A DNA stretch of 64,000 nucleotides from positions 33,950 through 97,949 of the forward strand of contig JAAYJK010000127.1 of the NCBI GenBank assembly GCA_012522955.1, given 5' to 3'. Below the pieces are notes generated by a model that searched no databases, had not been told where the DNA came from, and worked only from the letters and a program-made list of their open reading frames with translations. Source of the DNA: Syntrophomonadaceae bacterium (lineage in GTDB: Bacteria; Bacillota; Syntrophomonadia; Syntrophomonadales; Syntrophomonadaceae). This document shows, one piece after another, positions 47,797 to 57,276 of the stretch. The first letter of the stretch is position 1. Every line of letters starts with the position of its first letter. The position numbers and the translations under genes are program-made.

Positions 47797-48678
47797 ATGA
47801 AAACTACTGACCATACTTACAGCAAGCAAACTACACTGGGCCTTGGGGTCTTTATCGTTGCCGCCATTATCATTTACCTGCTATGGGGAGATACCCGGGG
47901 ACTGGGTGCTCCCCCTTTAACCCCGGTTTTGCTGTTTTGGCTATTAATAAGCGGTTTAATTGCCGGATTATTCGGTTCCCTGATCGGAGTAGGCGGCGGA
48001 GTAATTCTGCTGCCCATCTTGCATTTTAGCCTGGGTTATCCTTCTCCCATAGCGGTGGGTACTTCCTTGTTAATAGTTGCTTTTGCTTCCGCTTCCGGCG
48101 GTTATGGACATTTAATTAGAAACAATGTGAGTATCGAAGCCTTCAAATGGACGACCCCGGCCGCCATTTTAGGAGTTATTATTGGTTCCGTCTTGTTTAT
48201 CCTCTTAGCCCATGATACTCCCTTGCTAGGTCTCCTGCTGGGTATAGCTTTTATTATTCCTGCTTTACTCATGATCTGGGAGAGTCTTTCCCCCATTCGT
48301 TTCCAATCCCGGCTGGATAAGCTAAACATTAATCAACCCTATATGGCCGGATTGGGTCTGATTACCGGTACTCTAACCGGACTTCTGGGCCTGGGCGGAG
48401 GTTACCTGCTGGTACCTGGCTTTATTTACTTTTTCCATCTACCAGTAGTACTCACCATGGGCACCTCCCTGGCGGTAATATTTCCGGTTTCCATGATCGG
48501 TAGCATAATTAAGCTCAGTGGCGGATATGTTGATATTATAGCTGCCCTCATAGGCTCCGCCGCAACTGTAGTTGGTTCAACCATTGGAGCCAGTACTATA
48601 AAATATTTTAAACCCCAAATCCTCAAATTAGTCTTCAGCCTATACTTTCTCTATGTATCCATTAGATTTTTACTGTAA
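47797..48678 (+). CDS. TauE/SafE family membrane protein
   Basis: Eight-helix protein, 293 residues. Two repeats each with a glycine-rich signature: LFGSLIGVGGGVILLPIL and LTGLLGLGGGYLLVPGF. The family moves sulfite, sulfoacetate or related anions. It follows plsY in the same direction after 78 bases. Confidence 0.9.
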   Translation: MKTTDHTYSKQTTLGLGVFIVAAIIIYLLWGDTRGLGAPPLTPVLLFWLLISGLIAGLFGSLIGVGGGVILLPILHFSLGYPSPIAVGTSLLIVAFASASGGYGHLIRNNVSIEAFKWTTPAAILGVIIGSVLFILLAHDTPLLGLLLGIAFIIPALLMIWESLSPIRFQSRLDKLNINQPYMAGLGLITGTLTGLLGLGGGYLLVPGFIYFFHLPVVLTMGTSLAVIFPVSMIGSIIKLSGGYVDIIAALIGSAATVVGSTIGASTIKYFKPQILKLVFSLYFLYVSIRFLL

Positions 48679-48776
48679 CCGCGACATTCCTTCGAAATAG
48701 GAGCTTCAAGGAAGTGTGGCCCCTCCTTATCCAGCACTTCCTTTACAGCCCTAACCCTGATGGGGACGAAATTATA

Positions 48777-49568
48777 TTATGTATCAGATCTTTCTCCGGT
48801 CCCAGTTACTAGATTTTTTATCGCCCCAAAATATTTGGGGATGTCTCTTGCTATAATGTCATTGTGTCCTGCTCCAGGTATCACCAGCATCTTCTTGTCC
48901 GCTGAGCCCAGAGTATTGTATACCAATTCTCCTTCCTGCAACTGTACCAGCATATCTGCTCGTCCATGAATGATCAGAGCCGGTATGGTTATTTTTGCTA
49001 TCATCTCCAAACACTCTTGCTCAATTTTCCCCAACTCAGCATTGGGCTCCATTAGGCCCAGGTGGTAAATAAGCCGATTAATACTGGCAAAGCCACTCTC
49101 GATTATCAATCCTTGCAAGCTTAGCCCGTAATGGAAGGCCAGTTCCAGAGCCGAAATACTGCCCAAAGATCGGCCCATAATATATAGACCACCACTGTAG
49201 CCTCGCCTATCCAATTCATCCCTAACTGTCCCATATAGCAAATGAGCATCCTGCACCAAATGAGTGAAAGAGGGAGTGCCACTGCTGGCTCCATAACCCC
49301 GATAATCAGCCACCACCAGATTAATCTGCTGGGCCAGATAAAGAGGGGCCAAATCATCATAATCAGATGCTACCTCCCCATTGCCGTGAAAATACAAAAT
49401 CCAGGGCCACTGTTCTCCCCCTGAATAAAACCTGGTCGCTAGTCTGACCCCATCCTCAGTGTCAACAAATAAGTCCCAGGCATAATCCGGATGACGAGTA
49501 AAATCAGGTCGAGGATAAAAGAGCATCTGCAGTAAGTAGGGCTGATCTACACAAGAATAATCAGGCAT
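48777..49568 (-). CDS. alpha/beta hydrolase
   Basis: Serine hydrolase fold: oxyanion segment LYFHGNGE, nucleophile in IMGRSLGSISALE, acid in HGRADMLV and the catalytic His in PGAGHNDI. 263 residues, no signal peptide. Closest to the bem46/YqkD-like peptidase S9-type hydrolases in pattern; substrate unknown. Confidence 0.85.
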   Translation of the reverse strand: MPDYSCVDQPYLLQMLFYPRPDFTRHPDYAWDLFVDTEDGVRLATRFYSGGEQWPWILYFHGNGEVASDYDDLAPLYLAQQINLVVADYRGYGASSGTPSFTHLVQDAHLLYGTVRDELDRRGYSGGLYIMGRSLGSISALELAFHYGLSLQGLIIESGFASINRLIYHLGLMEPNAELGKIEQECLEMIAKITIPALIIHGRADMLVQLQEGELVYNTLGSADKKMLVIPGAGHNDIIARDIPKYFGAIKNLVTGTGERSDT

Positions 49569-49725
49569 AATACCCCTCCTTGGCTTTTTATTTAATATTC
49601 AAGTTTCTTGGCCTCCATTCCTTTACCTTACGATAGGAATTCATTTAATGATATAAGTTTGTCAATAGTTTATAATACTCTTATCCAGAGAATACAGTTA
49701 TACATTGAAGAGGGGCGTTTTAGAT

Positions 49726-50667
49726 ATGAAAATCTTGGTTTTTGGCTTGGGAGCTCTAGGCACAGTTTATTCCTGTCTGCTACAGAATCAGGGGCATGAG
49801 GTTACCGGGGTGGACCATGAAGCAGTAGTGGAAGTGGTGAAAAAGCGCGGGGTCCAGGTTACTGGCATATGGGGAGAGCACCATACACATCTTAAGCAGG
49901 TAGCAAGGGATTTGGAGGCTATAGAAGAGGATTCTTTTGATTTAATGATTATCAGTGTAAAATCCTATGAAACCCAAGATGTAGCTTTAAAGTTGCAGAA
50001 ACTACTCTCGGATCATAGCTATGTATTATTGGCTCAAAATGGATATGGCAATTTTGAAACTGCAGCCCAGTTTTTGCCTCCTGAGCAAATAATATTGGGC
50101 CGGATAATTTTCGGATCGGAAACTCTGCAGGCAGGTTCAGCCCGAGTTACGGTTATTGCTGACGACGTGATACTGGGTTCACCAAGCAATAATATTGATA
50201 TGCAGGTACTGGATAAGCTGGCCCAGACCTTTACTCAAGCCGGTATCCCCACCCGGGCTTCAGATGATATCATGCGTTATGTTTGGGGCAAAGTAATATA
50301 TAATTCAGCACTTAACCCCTTGGGAGCTATTTTGGAAGTGCCTTATGGCAAATTAGCAGAGATTAGTTTTAGCAAAGAGCTTATGGATGGCATCATTGAA
50401 GAAATTTTTGCCGTTCTAAAAGCTGCGGGACAGTCAACTCTATGGGAGAATGCTGAATCCTATCGCAGCGATTTTTATTCCCAGCTGCTCCCTTCCACTG
50501 CTGCTCATCATGCTTCTATGTTACAGGATATACAACGTGGCCGTAAGACTGAAATCGATTCCTTAAACGGAGCGATAGCCAATTTAGGTGAAAAATATGG
50601 AGTAGAAACTCCAATTAACCGTTTTATTACCCTGATGCTTAAGGCCAAGGAGGCTATGGGTAGTTAG
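49726..50667 (+). CDS. panE: 2-dehydropantoate 2-reductase family protein
   Basis: Nucleotide-binding LVFGLGALGTVYSCLL at the N-terminus, ISVKSYET, and the C-terminal helical domain with the active-site lysine in VWGKVIYNSALNPLGA. Would reduce ketopantoate to pantoate in coenzyme A synthesis. 313 residues from the ATG at 49726, preceded by GAGGGG; a TTG further up is unlikely. No other pan gene is here, so it may belong to the broader ApbA-like group. Confidence 0.85.
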   Translation: MKILVFGLGALGTVYSCLLQNQGHEVTGVDHEAVVEVVKKRGVQVTGIWGEHHTHLKQVARDLEAIEEDSFDLMIISVKSYETQDVALKLQKLLSDHSYVLLAQNGYGNFETAAQFLPPEQIILGRIIFGSETLQAGSARVTVIADDVILGSPSNNIDMQVLDKLAQTFTQAGIPTRASDDIMRYVWGKVIYNSALNPLGAILEVPYGKLAEISFSKELMDGIIEEIFAVLKAAGQSTLWENAESYRSDFYSQLLPSTAAHHASMLQDIQRGRKTEIDSLNGAIANLGEKYGVETPINRFITLMLKAKEAMGS

Positions 50668-50744
50668 CTAATGACTGGAAACACCTTGCACTAATGGAGA
50701 CCTAAGTCTAATTACTTTAGTTGACAATGTTAAAGATGCTGGCC

Positions 50745-50951
50745 TTAATGCATAAACTTCTTAGCCGGAAATAAAGCATTTAATTCTTGCAACGGAACAT
50801 GAACCAAATTGTCCTGGCTTACTACGGCTAAAATGGCTATTTCTTCCCCTGTATACTCTTCGTAATAAGTGCCAACAACGCATACCGTTATCATTACTCC
50901 ATCCAAATAAACTGTGAACAGGTCTCCTCGGTTCAAATTTACCCCCTCCAC
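50745..50951 (-). CDS. small conserved-looking protein of unknown function
   Basis: 68 residues, starting at a GTG at 50951 that overlaps the amidohydrolase stop by 13 bases, or at a TTG at 50936 behind GGAGGGGG. Mixed hydrophobic beta-type sequence (LFTVYLDGVMITVCVVGTYY) with no cysteine pair. Coupled to the upstream gene, so likely translated. I recognise no family. Confidence 0.5.
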   Translation of the reverse strand: MEGVNLNRGDLFTVYLDGVMITVCVVGTYYEEYTGEEIAILAVVSQDNLVHVPLQELNALFPAKKFMH

Positions 50952-52075
50952 CTTATTCCATCCACTAAAAGCATTTCTACTCGGGAGCGAAATTCTAGGG
51001 GATGACCGTTATATAATACTAAATCAGCCTTTTTTCCCTTTGCGATTGACCCCAGTTCCTGGGAAACACCCAGTATTTCAGCTGGCCATATGCTAAGGGC
51101 TTTTAAAGCCAGCTCTTCATCTAGCCCCTCCCTGACTGCCAGGGCAGCACAAACCCTCAAGTGCTCAATGGGCACCACCGGGTGATCGGTGATTAAGCTA
51201 AATTTAACCCCTCGCTGGGCTAATAGGGCCGGAGTTTTAAAAGATATCTCCTTGAGCTCCACTTTAGCCCGGTTTATAAGGAATGGTCCCAGAAAAACCG
51301 GCACCTCTCTTTTCTGCAACTCGTCAGCAACTTCAAGTGCTTCGGTACCATGCTGTATTATCATATTAATATGAAATTCATCCTTGATACGCAGAGCTGT
51401 CATAATATCATCGGCCCGATGAGCATGAACCAACAAAGGCATTTCCTGTTTCAATACTTTTTGTATGGCATCTTGTTGAAAAGTCTCGGCCGCCGTCCTA
51501 TCTTCCCGATCAATATTCCTGGCCGCAGTGTATAAAGCTTCTCTTATCATACTGGCATTGGCCATACGGGTAATGGGAGATTTTTTTTGTTCAGCATATA
51601 CTCTTTTGGGGTTTTCGCCCAAAGCTGCCTTTAGTCCCCAATTCTCTTTATAAACCATATCTGCAGGCCGTGCTGCCAAATGCTTTAAGAATACCGCCTG
51701 GCCACCAATCAAGTTGGCGCTTCCCGGCATACTCAAAGATCGAGTAACCCCTCCTCTTAAAGCATCGCTAAAGGCCAAATCCCAAAAATTAATGCCATCT
51801 AAAGCTCTTAACTGGGGAGTAATAGGGTCAGCAGTTTCGTTGACATCGCTGCCTTCAATCCGGTATATCTCCTCTTCCAGGCCTATATGAGTATGGCTGT
51901 CAATAAAACCAGGCAGCAGATATTTGCCCTGGGCATAGAAAAGCTCACATTCTTCCGGTAGCTTTGGATCTTCCCCCATATCTACGATTATGTCTTTATC
52001 TATCACCACTGTTGCCTTTTCTAAACATCCTGCCTCAGTCATGGCAAGTACTCTGGCATCCTTTATTGCTAACAC
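50939..52075 (-). CDS. amidohydrolase family protein
   Basis: Metal-dependent hydrolase with the PGFIDSHTHIG motif (metal-binding His pair), HAHRADDIMTAL, IIQHGTEA and a late DHPVVP aspartate segment, then KGKKADLVLYNGHPLEF. This matches the imidazolonepropionase/dihydroorotase-like group; substrate unknown. I start at a GTG at 52075, six bases after AAGGAG, giving 378 residues. The open frame reaches 52180 with no good site. Confidence 0.85.
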   Translation of the reverse strand: MLAIKDARVLAMTEAGCLEKATVVIDKDIIVDMGEDPKLPEECELFYAQGKYLLPGFIDSHTHIGLEEEIYRIEGSDVNETADPITPQLRALDGINFWDLAFSDALRGGVTRSLSMPGSANLIGGQAVFLKHLAARPADMVYKENWGLKAALGENPKRVYAEQKKSPITRMANASMIREALYTAARNIDREDRTAAETFQQDAIQKVLKQEMPLLVHAHRADDIMTALRIKDEFHINMIIQHGTEALEVADELQKREVPVFLGPFLINRAKVELKEISFKTPALLAQRGVKFSLITDHPVVPIEHLRVCAALAVREGLDEELALKALSIWPAEILGVSQELGSIAKGKKADLVLYNGHPLEFRSRVEMLLVDGIRWRG

Positions 52076-52212
52076 TGACTTCTCCTTCCTTATCTTATGA
52101 TAATCCACCTGGTGCTGTTCAAAAATATTGCTAGTATTATCTACCTGTCTTTTTCCATTATATGATAAACCCTGTTTCATGTCCCCAAAGCCAGTAAAAG
52201 CATATGCGTTCT

Positions 52213-52902
52213 CTACTCCTTAGCTGCCTCAACCAGAGCTTGAAATAAATACCCGGCATAAAGATCCTCCAGGCATTCCGGGTGCCATTGTATTCCAATA
52301 ATCAGCTGTTTCTGGCTCAGATATTCTATGGCCTCAATAGTTCCATCTGGAGCACAGGCACAGATTATCATACCTTGACCTGGAATCTTAATGGCCTGAT
52401 GATGAAAACTATTTACTTTAATCTCTTCGCTTTGCAAAATCCCTTCCAATCTGGTGGATTTTTCTATATATACTGGATGAAAGGCATAATTTCTGGGAGC
52501 TTTTTGATCATGCATAAAGTTACCTTCCAGATTCTGTACCAAACTACCTCCCGTCGCCAGGTTAATAATTTGACAGCCCCGGCATATGCCCAGAATAGCT
52601 TTGCCCATTTGTATCATAGTGCAGGTCAACTCCAGCTCAAAAAAATCTCGGATCGGGTTTACCTGCTCCAAATCTCTGTGAGGCCATTCCCCCCAGAGAG
52701 CAGGATCAGCATCTCCTCCCCCGGTCAGTACCAAAGCATCACAGATATTGGAGTAGGATTGGATTATATCCTGCTCCTGAACGGCAGGCAGCATCACCGG
52801 CAGCCCCCCGGCTTTCAGTATGGATTCGATATAATACTCTCGCAGTACATAAGTGTTCTCTTCCAGGTCATAGCCGGCACTAAGGCCAATAATCGGTTTC
52901 AT
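52213..52902 (-). CDS. gamma-glutamyl-gamma-aminobutyrate hydrolase-like protein (peptidase C26)
   Basis: Class I glutamine amidotransferase fold used as a hydrolase: catalytic Cys in GICRGCQIINLATGG, and the His-x-Glu in QWHPECLED. The start MKPIIGLSAGYD and the SFHHQAIK segment fit the PuuD branch. 229 residues. Likely cleaves gamma-glutamyl amides. Confidence 0.9.
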   Translation of the reverse strand: MKPIIGLSAGYDLEENTYVLREYYIESILKAGGLPVMLPAVQEQDIIQSYSNICDALVLTGGGDADPALWGEWPHRDLEQVNPIRDFFELELTCTMIQMGKAILGICRGCQIINLATGGSLVQNLEGNFMHDQKAPRNYAFHPVYIEKSTRLEGILQSEEIKVNSFHHQAIKIPGQGMIICACAPDGTIEAIEYLSQKQLIIGIQWHPECLEDLYAGYLFQALVEAAKE

Positions 52903-52918
52903 TTAACCCCCCCAATGA

Positions 52919-52946
52919 AAAAACAGGTTATCTTGGCAACCTGTTC
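52919..52946 (-). terminator. intrinsic terminator after ndoA
   Basis: AACAGGTT and AACCTGTT form an 8-bp stem over an 8-base loop (52922-52945), followed by TTTTTCATT on the minus strand. It ends the long operon from yedF paralogue to ndoA. Confidence 0.75.
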
Positions 52947-52996
52947 TGTGGAATGATAAATCTATGATTATGTATATGGGGCATTAAGTATATTGT

Positions 52997-53344
52997 TTAC
53001 CCATCGTTCAGACTTAGGCTTACTTCCAGGGCTTGATCAACATAATTCATCATCTCTTCATCCATAACCGCTATTCTCTGTTTTAATCTGGTTTTATCTA
53101 TGGTTCTGATCTGCTCGGCCAGTATTACCGAGTCCCTTTCCAATCCATATTTTTCAGCTTTAAGTTCAACATGGGTGGGTAGCTTGGCTTTGTTTATCTG
53201 GGATGTGATGGCCAACACAATGGTAGTCGGACTGTATTGGTTTCCTATATCATTCTGTATTACCAGAACCGGCCTTATGCCTCCCTGTTCTGATCCTACT
53301 ACGGGATTCAACTGGGCAAAATAAATTTCCCCTCGTTTAATCAT
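52997..53344 (-). CDS. ndoA: endoribonuclease EndoA (MazF family toxin)
   Basis: 115 residues, the family size. Recognisable segments [44 protein letters not shown] and the RTIDKTRL strand. Cuts mRNA at short specific sequences. Partner antitoxin gene lies 10 bases upstream, and alr before it, the usual Firmicutes order. Confidence 0.95.
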   Translation of the reverse strand: MIKRGEIYFAQLNPVVGSEQGGIRPVLVIQNDIGNQYSPTTIVLAITSQINKAKLPTHVELKAEKYGLERDSVILAEQIRTIDKTRLKQRIAVMDEEMMNYVDQALEVSLSLNDG

Positions 53345-53353
53345 ATAATATTA

Positions 53354-53617
53354 TCACTCCAACAAATTTTCTATGCAGGTGCTTAGAGCTTCATCCTCCA
53401 GTCCTGTATCTTCGCAGGCAATATTCAGGTTGATTTGCGCCATTTCCAAATATCCTTTTTTCATCTGTTCTTTCATTAGATTCTTTTTACGCTCCCCCAG
53501 ATAAAACTTGATGGCTTCCCTGATTATTTCACTGCGATTTTTGGATTCAATCGCAGTAACACAGTCCATTTCGAACAAGAGACTTTCTGGCACCGTTATT
53601 ATGATTCTCTTGGACAT
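53354..53617 (-). CDS. ndoAI: EndoAI-like antitoxin (ribbon-helix-helix)
   Basis: From the ATG at 53617 (MSKRIIITVPESLLFEMD) it has 87 residues. The N-terminus is a ribbon-helix-helix DNA-binding strand-helix (NRSEIIREAIKFYLGERKK) and the acidic C-terminal part would block EndoA. The in-frame extension to 53707 is hydrophobic and not family-like; the ribosome site (GGGGGTG) is loosely spaced. Confidence 0.8.
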   Translation of the reverse strand: MSKRIIITVPESLLFEMDCVTAIESKNRSEIIREAIKFYLGERKKNLMKEQMKKGYLEMAQINLNIACEDTGLEDEALSTCIENLLE

Positions 53618-53719
53618 TGGCAAAGCGAACACCCCCAGAATTAGATAGCTACCCGATATTTCTATTATAGTGATAAGTAAGGTGACTCGCAAATCCAATA
53701 ATTGCAATATAATGATGCT

Positions 53720-54844
53720 TTATACATAAATTCTGGGAACTCGCGAGCTGACTGAGCATACTATCTCATAATTTATGGTATTAGCTATTAAGGCCAGATC
53801 ATCTGCTGTTATACCATCTGCTTCGGTTCCAAAGAGAACTGCTTCATCTCCTTCGGCAATGTCTTCTCTCCCACCTATATCAAACATACACTGATCCATA
53901 CATACAACACCTAATGAATAAGCTTTCTGCCCTTTAATCACGGTCCAAGCCCGATTGGAAAAAGCCCTGCTGTAGCCGTCTGCATAACCAATGGGGATAG
54001 TAGTCACCCAGGTTTCCCGGCTGCAAATATGGGTGCGTCCATAACTCACTCCATGACCCGGCCCTAGTTTTTTGACCATGCTTACCCTACTCTTTAAGCG
54101 CATAGCTGGTACTATCCCCAGGTTCATGCTCTTTTTCATAAATGGAGAAGGGTACAAACCATATAAGACTATCCCCGCCCTTACCATATCCAGATGAGTA
54201 TATGGATATCTGAATATAGCGGCACTATTGGCACAATGTTTGATTGGGATCTCAATTCCCCGAGTCCCCAATTCCTGGTTAAAATCCCGGAAAGCGCCAT
54301 ACTGTATCAGGCTATAATGGTCATTTTCACTATCTGCTTCAGTAAAGTGAGTAAAAATACCCTCCAGTTTTATCCCCGGCAAGGCAGCAATATCTTGGAT
54401 AATGGCTAGAGATTCTTCCACTGGAGCAAATCCAATTCTACCCATACCAGTATCAATCTTAAGGTGAACATGGGCGGGCTTACCCAGAGTCTGCGCCGCT
54501 GCGGAAAGTGCCCGGGCGAAATCAAGATCATAAACCGACGACCTTATTCCATAGTCAACCACCAGCTGAGCCAACTGTCTGGGTATATAACCTAAAACTA
54601 TAATATTAGCCTTTGCTCCACAGTTTATTAATTGCATGGCTTCATCCAAAGTGGCTACGGCCAGGAAATCCACTCCTTCCTCCATACAGATTCGGCTGAT
54701 TTCCTTCATCCCATGGCCATAGGCATCTGCTTTGACTACCGCCATAATCCCGCTTTTGGGGCTGAGAACATTCCTTATACATTCAAGATTATTCCTAATT
54801 GCCGCTAAATCTATTTCTGCCCAGGTTGGCCTCTTATTATCCAT
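53720..54844 (-). CDS. alr: alanine racemase
   Basis: Makes D-alanine for peptidoglycan. PLP lysine in AVVKADAYGHG (near residue 38) and the second base, Tyr, in GHGVSYGRTH. 374 residues. The start overlaps the CBS gene by 8 bases. Confidence 0.97.
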   Translation of the reverse strand: MDNKRPTWAEIDLAAIRNNLECIRNVLSPKSGIMAVVKADAYGHGMKEISRICMEEGVDFLAVATLDEAMQLINCGAKANIIVLGYIPRQLAQLVVDYGIRSSVYDLDFARALSAAAQTLGKPAHVHLKIDTGMGRIGFAPVEESLAIIQDIAALPGIKLEGIFTHFTEADSENDHYSLIQYGAFRDFNQELGTRGIEIPIKHCANSAAIFRYPYTHLDMVRAGIVLYGLYPSPFMKKSMNLGIVPAMRLKSRVSMVKKLGPGHGVSYGRTHICSRETWVTTIPIGYADGYSRAFSNRAWTVIKGQKAYSLGVVCMDQCMFDIGGREDIAEGDEAVLFGTEADGITADDLALIANTINYEIVCSVSSRVPRIYV

Positions 54845-55316
54845 TGTTCCGTACCATAGCTTTTAAAATATCATTACGGGTAATAATGCCTATCAGTTTA
54901 CCGTGCCGCAGGACCGGTACCCGGTTTATTTTTTTATCCTGCATAAGCTTAACTATATTGCTAACTGGCTCGTCTTCATCAACACTTACCACTTTGCTGG
55001 TCATGGCATCCTTAACCTTGGAAGCAGTATATTTCTTAAGATTATTGTTAAAGCGCATAGTGTTTTCCAAAAATATAATGCTGTCAAAAAGGGTTATGTA
55101 GAAAGGGACTTTAAGTTCTCCCGCCTTTATTACCAGGTCTTTCTCACTGATTATACCTATTACCTTATCTTCCGCATCAACCACTGGTATACCGCTAATC
55201 TTATTTTCCAGCAGAATCTTAGCTGCTTTTTCCACCTTATCTTCCGCTTTCACCACCAGCACCTCTCGGGTCATTATGTCTCTTGCTCGCATATCCATTA
55301 GCTCACCAACCTTCAT
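54837..55316 (-). CDS. CBS domain protein
   Basis: Two tandem CBS domains: ARDIMTREVLVVKAEDKVEKAAKIL... and VKDAMTSKVVSVDEDEPVSNIVKLMQDKKINRVPVL. No other domain; a nucleotide-sensing role is typical. 159 residues. Sits between nnr and alr. Confidence 0.9.
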   Translation of the reverse strand: MKVGELMDMRARDIMTREVLVVKAEDKVEKAAKILLENKISGIPVVDAEDKVIGIISEKDLVIKAGELKVPFYITLFDSIIFLENTMRFNNNLKKYTASKVKDAMTSKVVSVDEDEPVSNIVKLMQDKKINRVPVLRHGKLIGIITRNDILKAMVRNNG

Positions 55317-55343
55317 AGAATGACTGTCTGATAAATCCTATTA

Positions 55344-56900
55344 TTACTCAAAACTGGAGATTATATCCGGGATCGCCTCTATCAAATCCCCGGCTACTAT
55401 TCCCCGTTCGCCCTTATCCTTCTTGCAGAGATCCCCAGCCCTACCGTGGAAATATACTGCGGCCATGGCAGCCTCTTGCGGCTTCAAACCCTGAGCGATT
55501 AAGCCCGTTATCATCCCGCACAGTACATCCCCGCTGCCGGCAGTCGCCATGCCCGGGTTGCCGGTTATATTAATATATATATTCCCGGTGGGGTCGGCTA
55601 TTACAGTTTTATTGCCTTTCAATACCAGGCTCACTCCCCATTCCTGCGAATACCGGGCTGCCACCTCCAGACGATTGGATTGTATCTCCTCAATGCTCTT
55701 GCCGGTTAGACGTGCCATTTCTCCCGGGTGCGGGGTGAGAACTATGGGCACCTGTCTGCCTTGTAAAATTTCAGTATCACCTTGAAGGGCATTTAGTCCA
55801 TCCGCGTCTATAACCAGGGGAATACCAGACCGTTCCAGCACAAAACGTATTACTGCATTACCCTCAGGATAGCCTGACATACCTGGACCAATGACGCAAA
55901 CCGAGGCCGTGCCCAAAAGGTTCTCAATAGCTGGTAGGGCTTCCAGAGATATAAATCCCTGTTGGTTTTCCATCAGAGGGGCAGTCATAACTTCTATTAA
56001 CTGTGAATCAACAATAGAAAGCAGGGATTCGGGCAGGGCAGCAGTTACCAAACCGGCACCAATCCTAAGGGAGGAATAGGCGGTCATAATAACCGCCCCG
56101 GTCAATCCGGGCGAACCACCGATAACCAGCACATGACCGTAAGAACCCTTATGGGATTCAGGCAGCCTGGGCTTTATTAAGGGTTTGATCAACTCCTCAT
56201 CGATTAAATTTTTCTTTAGATTTTTGTCTTTTAATAGCACTTGAGGAATAGAGATGTCTACTACCTTTAATATGCCGGTAAAATCACGGCCTGGTTCTAA
56301 AATCAATCCCAATTTGGGTAAAGCAAAGCTTACCGTGTAGGAAGCTTTAATAGCTTGTCCATTTACTTTTCCAGTATCTGCTTCAACTCCTGATGGCACA
56401 TCTACCGCTACTACTGGCAGATTACTGCAGTTAACCATCTGGACTACACGAGCCTCAAAATCATTTATACTGCCGTGAAATCCATTACCATAAATGGCAT
56501 CTACCACCAGATCCGCTGATAATAGTGAAAGCATCAATTGCCCCAGATCTTCTTCTCCCAATAACTGATAGATCTTGGAACTTATTCTTTCCAACACTTT
56601 ATAATTGATAAAGGAGTCATGGGAAATCTCATCGGGAAAAGCCATTAAAAAAGTCTCTACCTCTATTCCGGTGTTAATCAGGTGCCGGGCAATAACCAAT
56701 CCATCCCCGCCATTATTGCCTTTGCCGGCCAGCACCACAACCTTTTTCCCTTCCCGGCCCGGCAGCAGTTCTTTAATTAGCTCAACTGTCTTGATGCCGG
56801 CATTCTCCATTAAAACTATACTGGGAATTCCAAAATCGTTAATGGCCTGATAATCAATTTCCCTCATTTCCTGGGAATTCAACAACTTCAAAACTATCAC
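55344..56900 (-). CDS. nnr: bifunctional NAD(P)H-hydrate epimerase and dehydratase
   Basis: Repairs hydrated NAD(P)H. The N-terminal YjeF-type epimerase domain has LAGKGNNGGDGLVIARHL and VDAIYGNG. The C-terminal ribokinase-like dehydratase has KGSYGHVLVIGGSPGLTGA and NPGMATAGSGDVLCGMITG. 518 residues. It overlaps acpS by 4 bases. Confidence 0.95.
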   Translation of the reverse strand: MIVLKLLNSQEMREIDYQAINDFGIPSIVLMENAGIKTVELIKELLPGREGKKVVVLAGKGNNGGDGLVIARHLINTGIEVETFLMAFPDEISHDSFINYKVLERISSKIYQLLGEEDLGQLMLSLLSADLVVDAIYGNGFHGSINDFEARVVQMVNCSNLPVVAVDVPSGVEADTGKVNGQAIKASYTVSFALPKLGLILEPGRDFTGILKVVDISIPQVLLKDKNLKKNLIDEELIKPLIKPRLPESHKGSYGHVLVIGGSPGLTGAVIMTAYSSLRIGAGLVTAALPESLLSIVDSQLIEVMTAPLMENQQGFISLEALPAIENLLGTASVCVIGPGMSGYPEGNAVIRFVLERSGIPLVIDADGLNALQGDTEILQGRQVPIVLTPHPGEMARLTGKSIEEIQSNRLEVAARYSQEWGVSLVLKGNKTVIADPTGNIYINITGNPGMATAGSGDVLCGMITGLIAQGLKPQEAAMAAVYFHGRAGDLCKKDKGERGIVAGDLIEAIPDIISSFE

Positions 56901-57265
56901 CCCTTCGATGCAACCACAGCAGCCACCGCTTGTTCATTGGCATGGGAGAGGCTAACCGCCAGACCATTAATTCCGGCCTGCCTGCCCTTCTCCTCCGCTT
57001 TTCCATACAAACACAATTCCGGCCGCCCATCCTGCTTGATTACTATTTCCACCTCATGATATTTAATCCCGGACGAGAATACGGGATCCAGTTTGCGAAC
57101 CGCTTCCTTGGCAGCAAATCTTACTGCCAGGGATGGATAGGGATTAGTTTTTTTCATACAATAATCGATTTCCTGAGGGGTAAAAACCCTATGCAAAAAA
57201 CGGGGAGTCCTTTCCACACTTTTCCTTATCCTATCAATATCAATTATATCTATTCCGATTAACAA
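56897..57265 (-). CDS. acpS: holo-[acyl-carrier-protein] synthase
   Basis: Transfers phosphopantetheine to acyl carrier protein. GIDIIDIDRIRKS near the N-terminus (catalytic Asp) and RFAAKEAVRK (Glu and Lys). 122 residues. Directly upstream of nnr in the same operon, a common Firmicutes arrangement. Confidence 0.95.
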   Translation of the reverse strand: MLIGIDIIDIDRIRKSVERTPRFLHRVFTPQEIDYCMKKTNPYPSLAVRFAAKEAVRKLDPVFSSGIKYHEVEIVIKQDGRPELCLYGKAEEKGRQAGINGLAVSLSHANEQAVAAVVASKG

Positions 57266-57276
57266 TAGGCACCCCC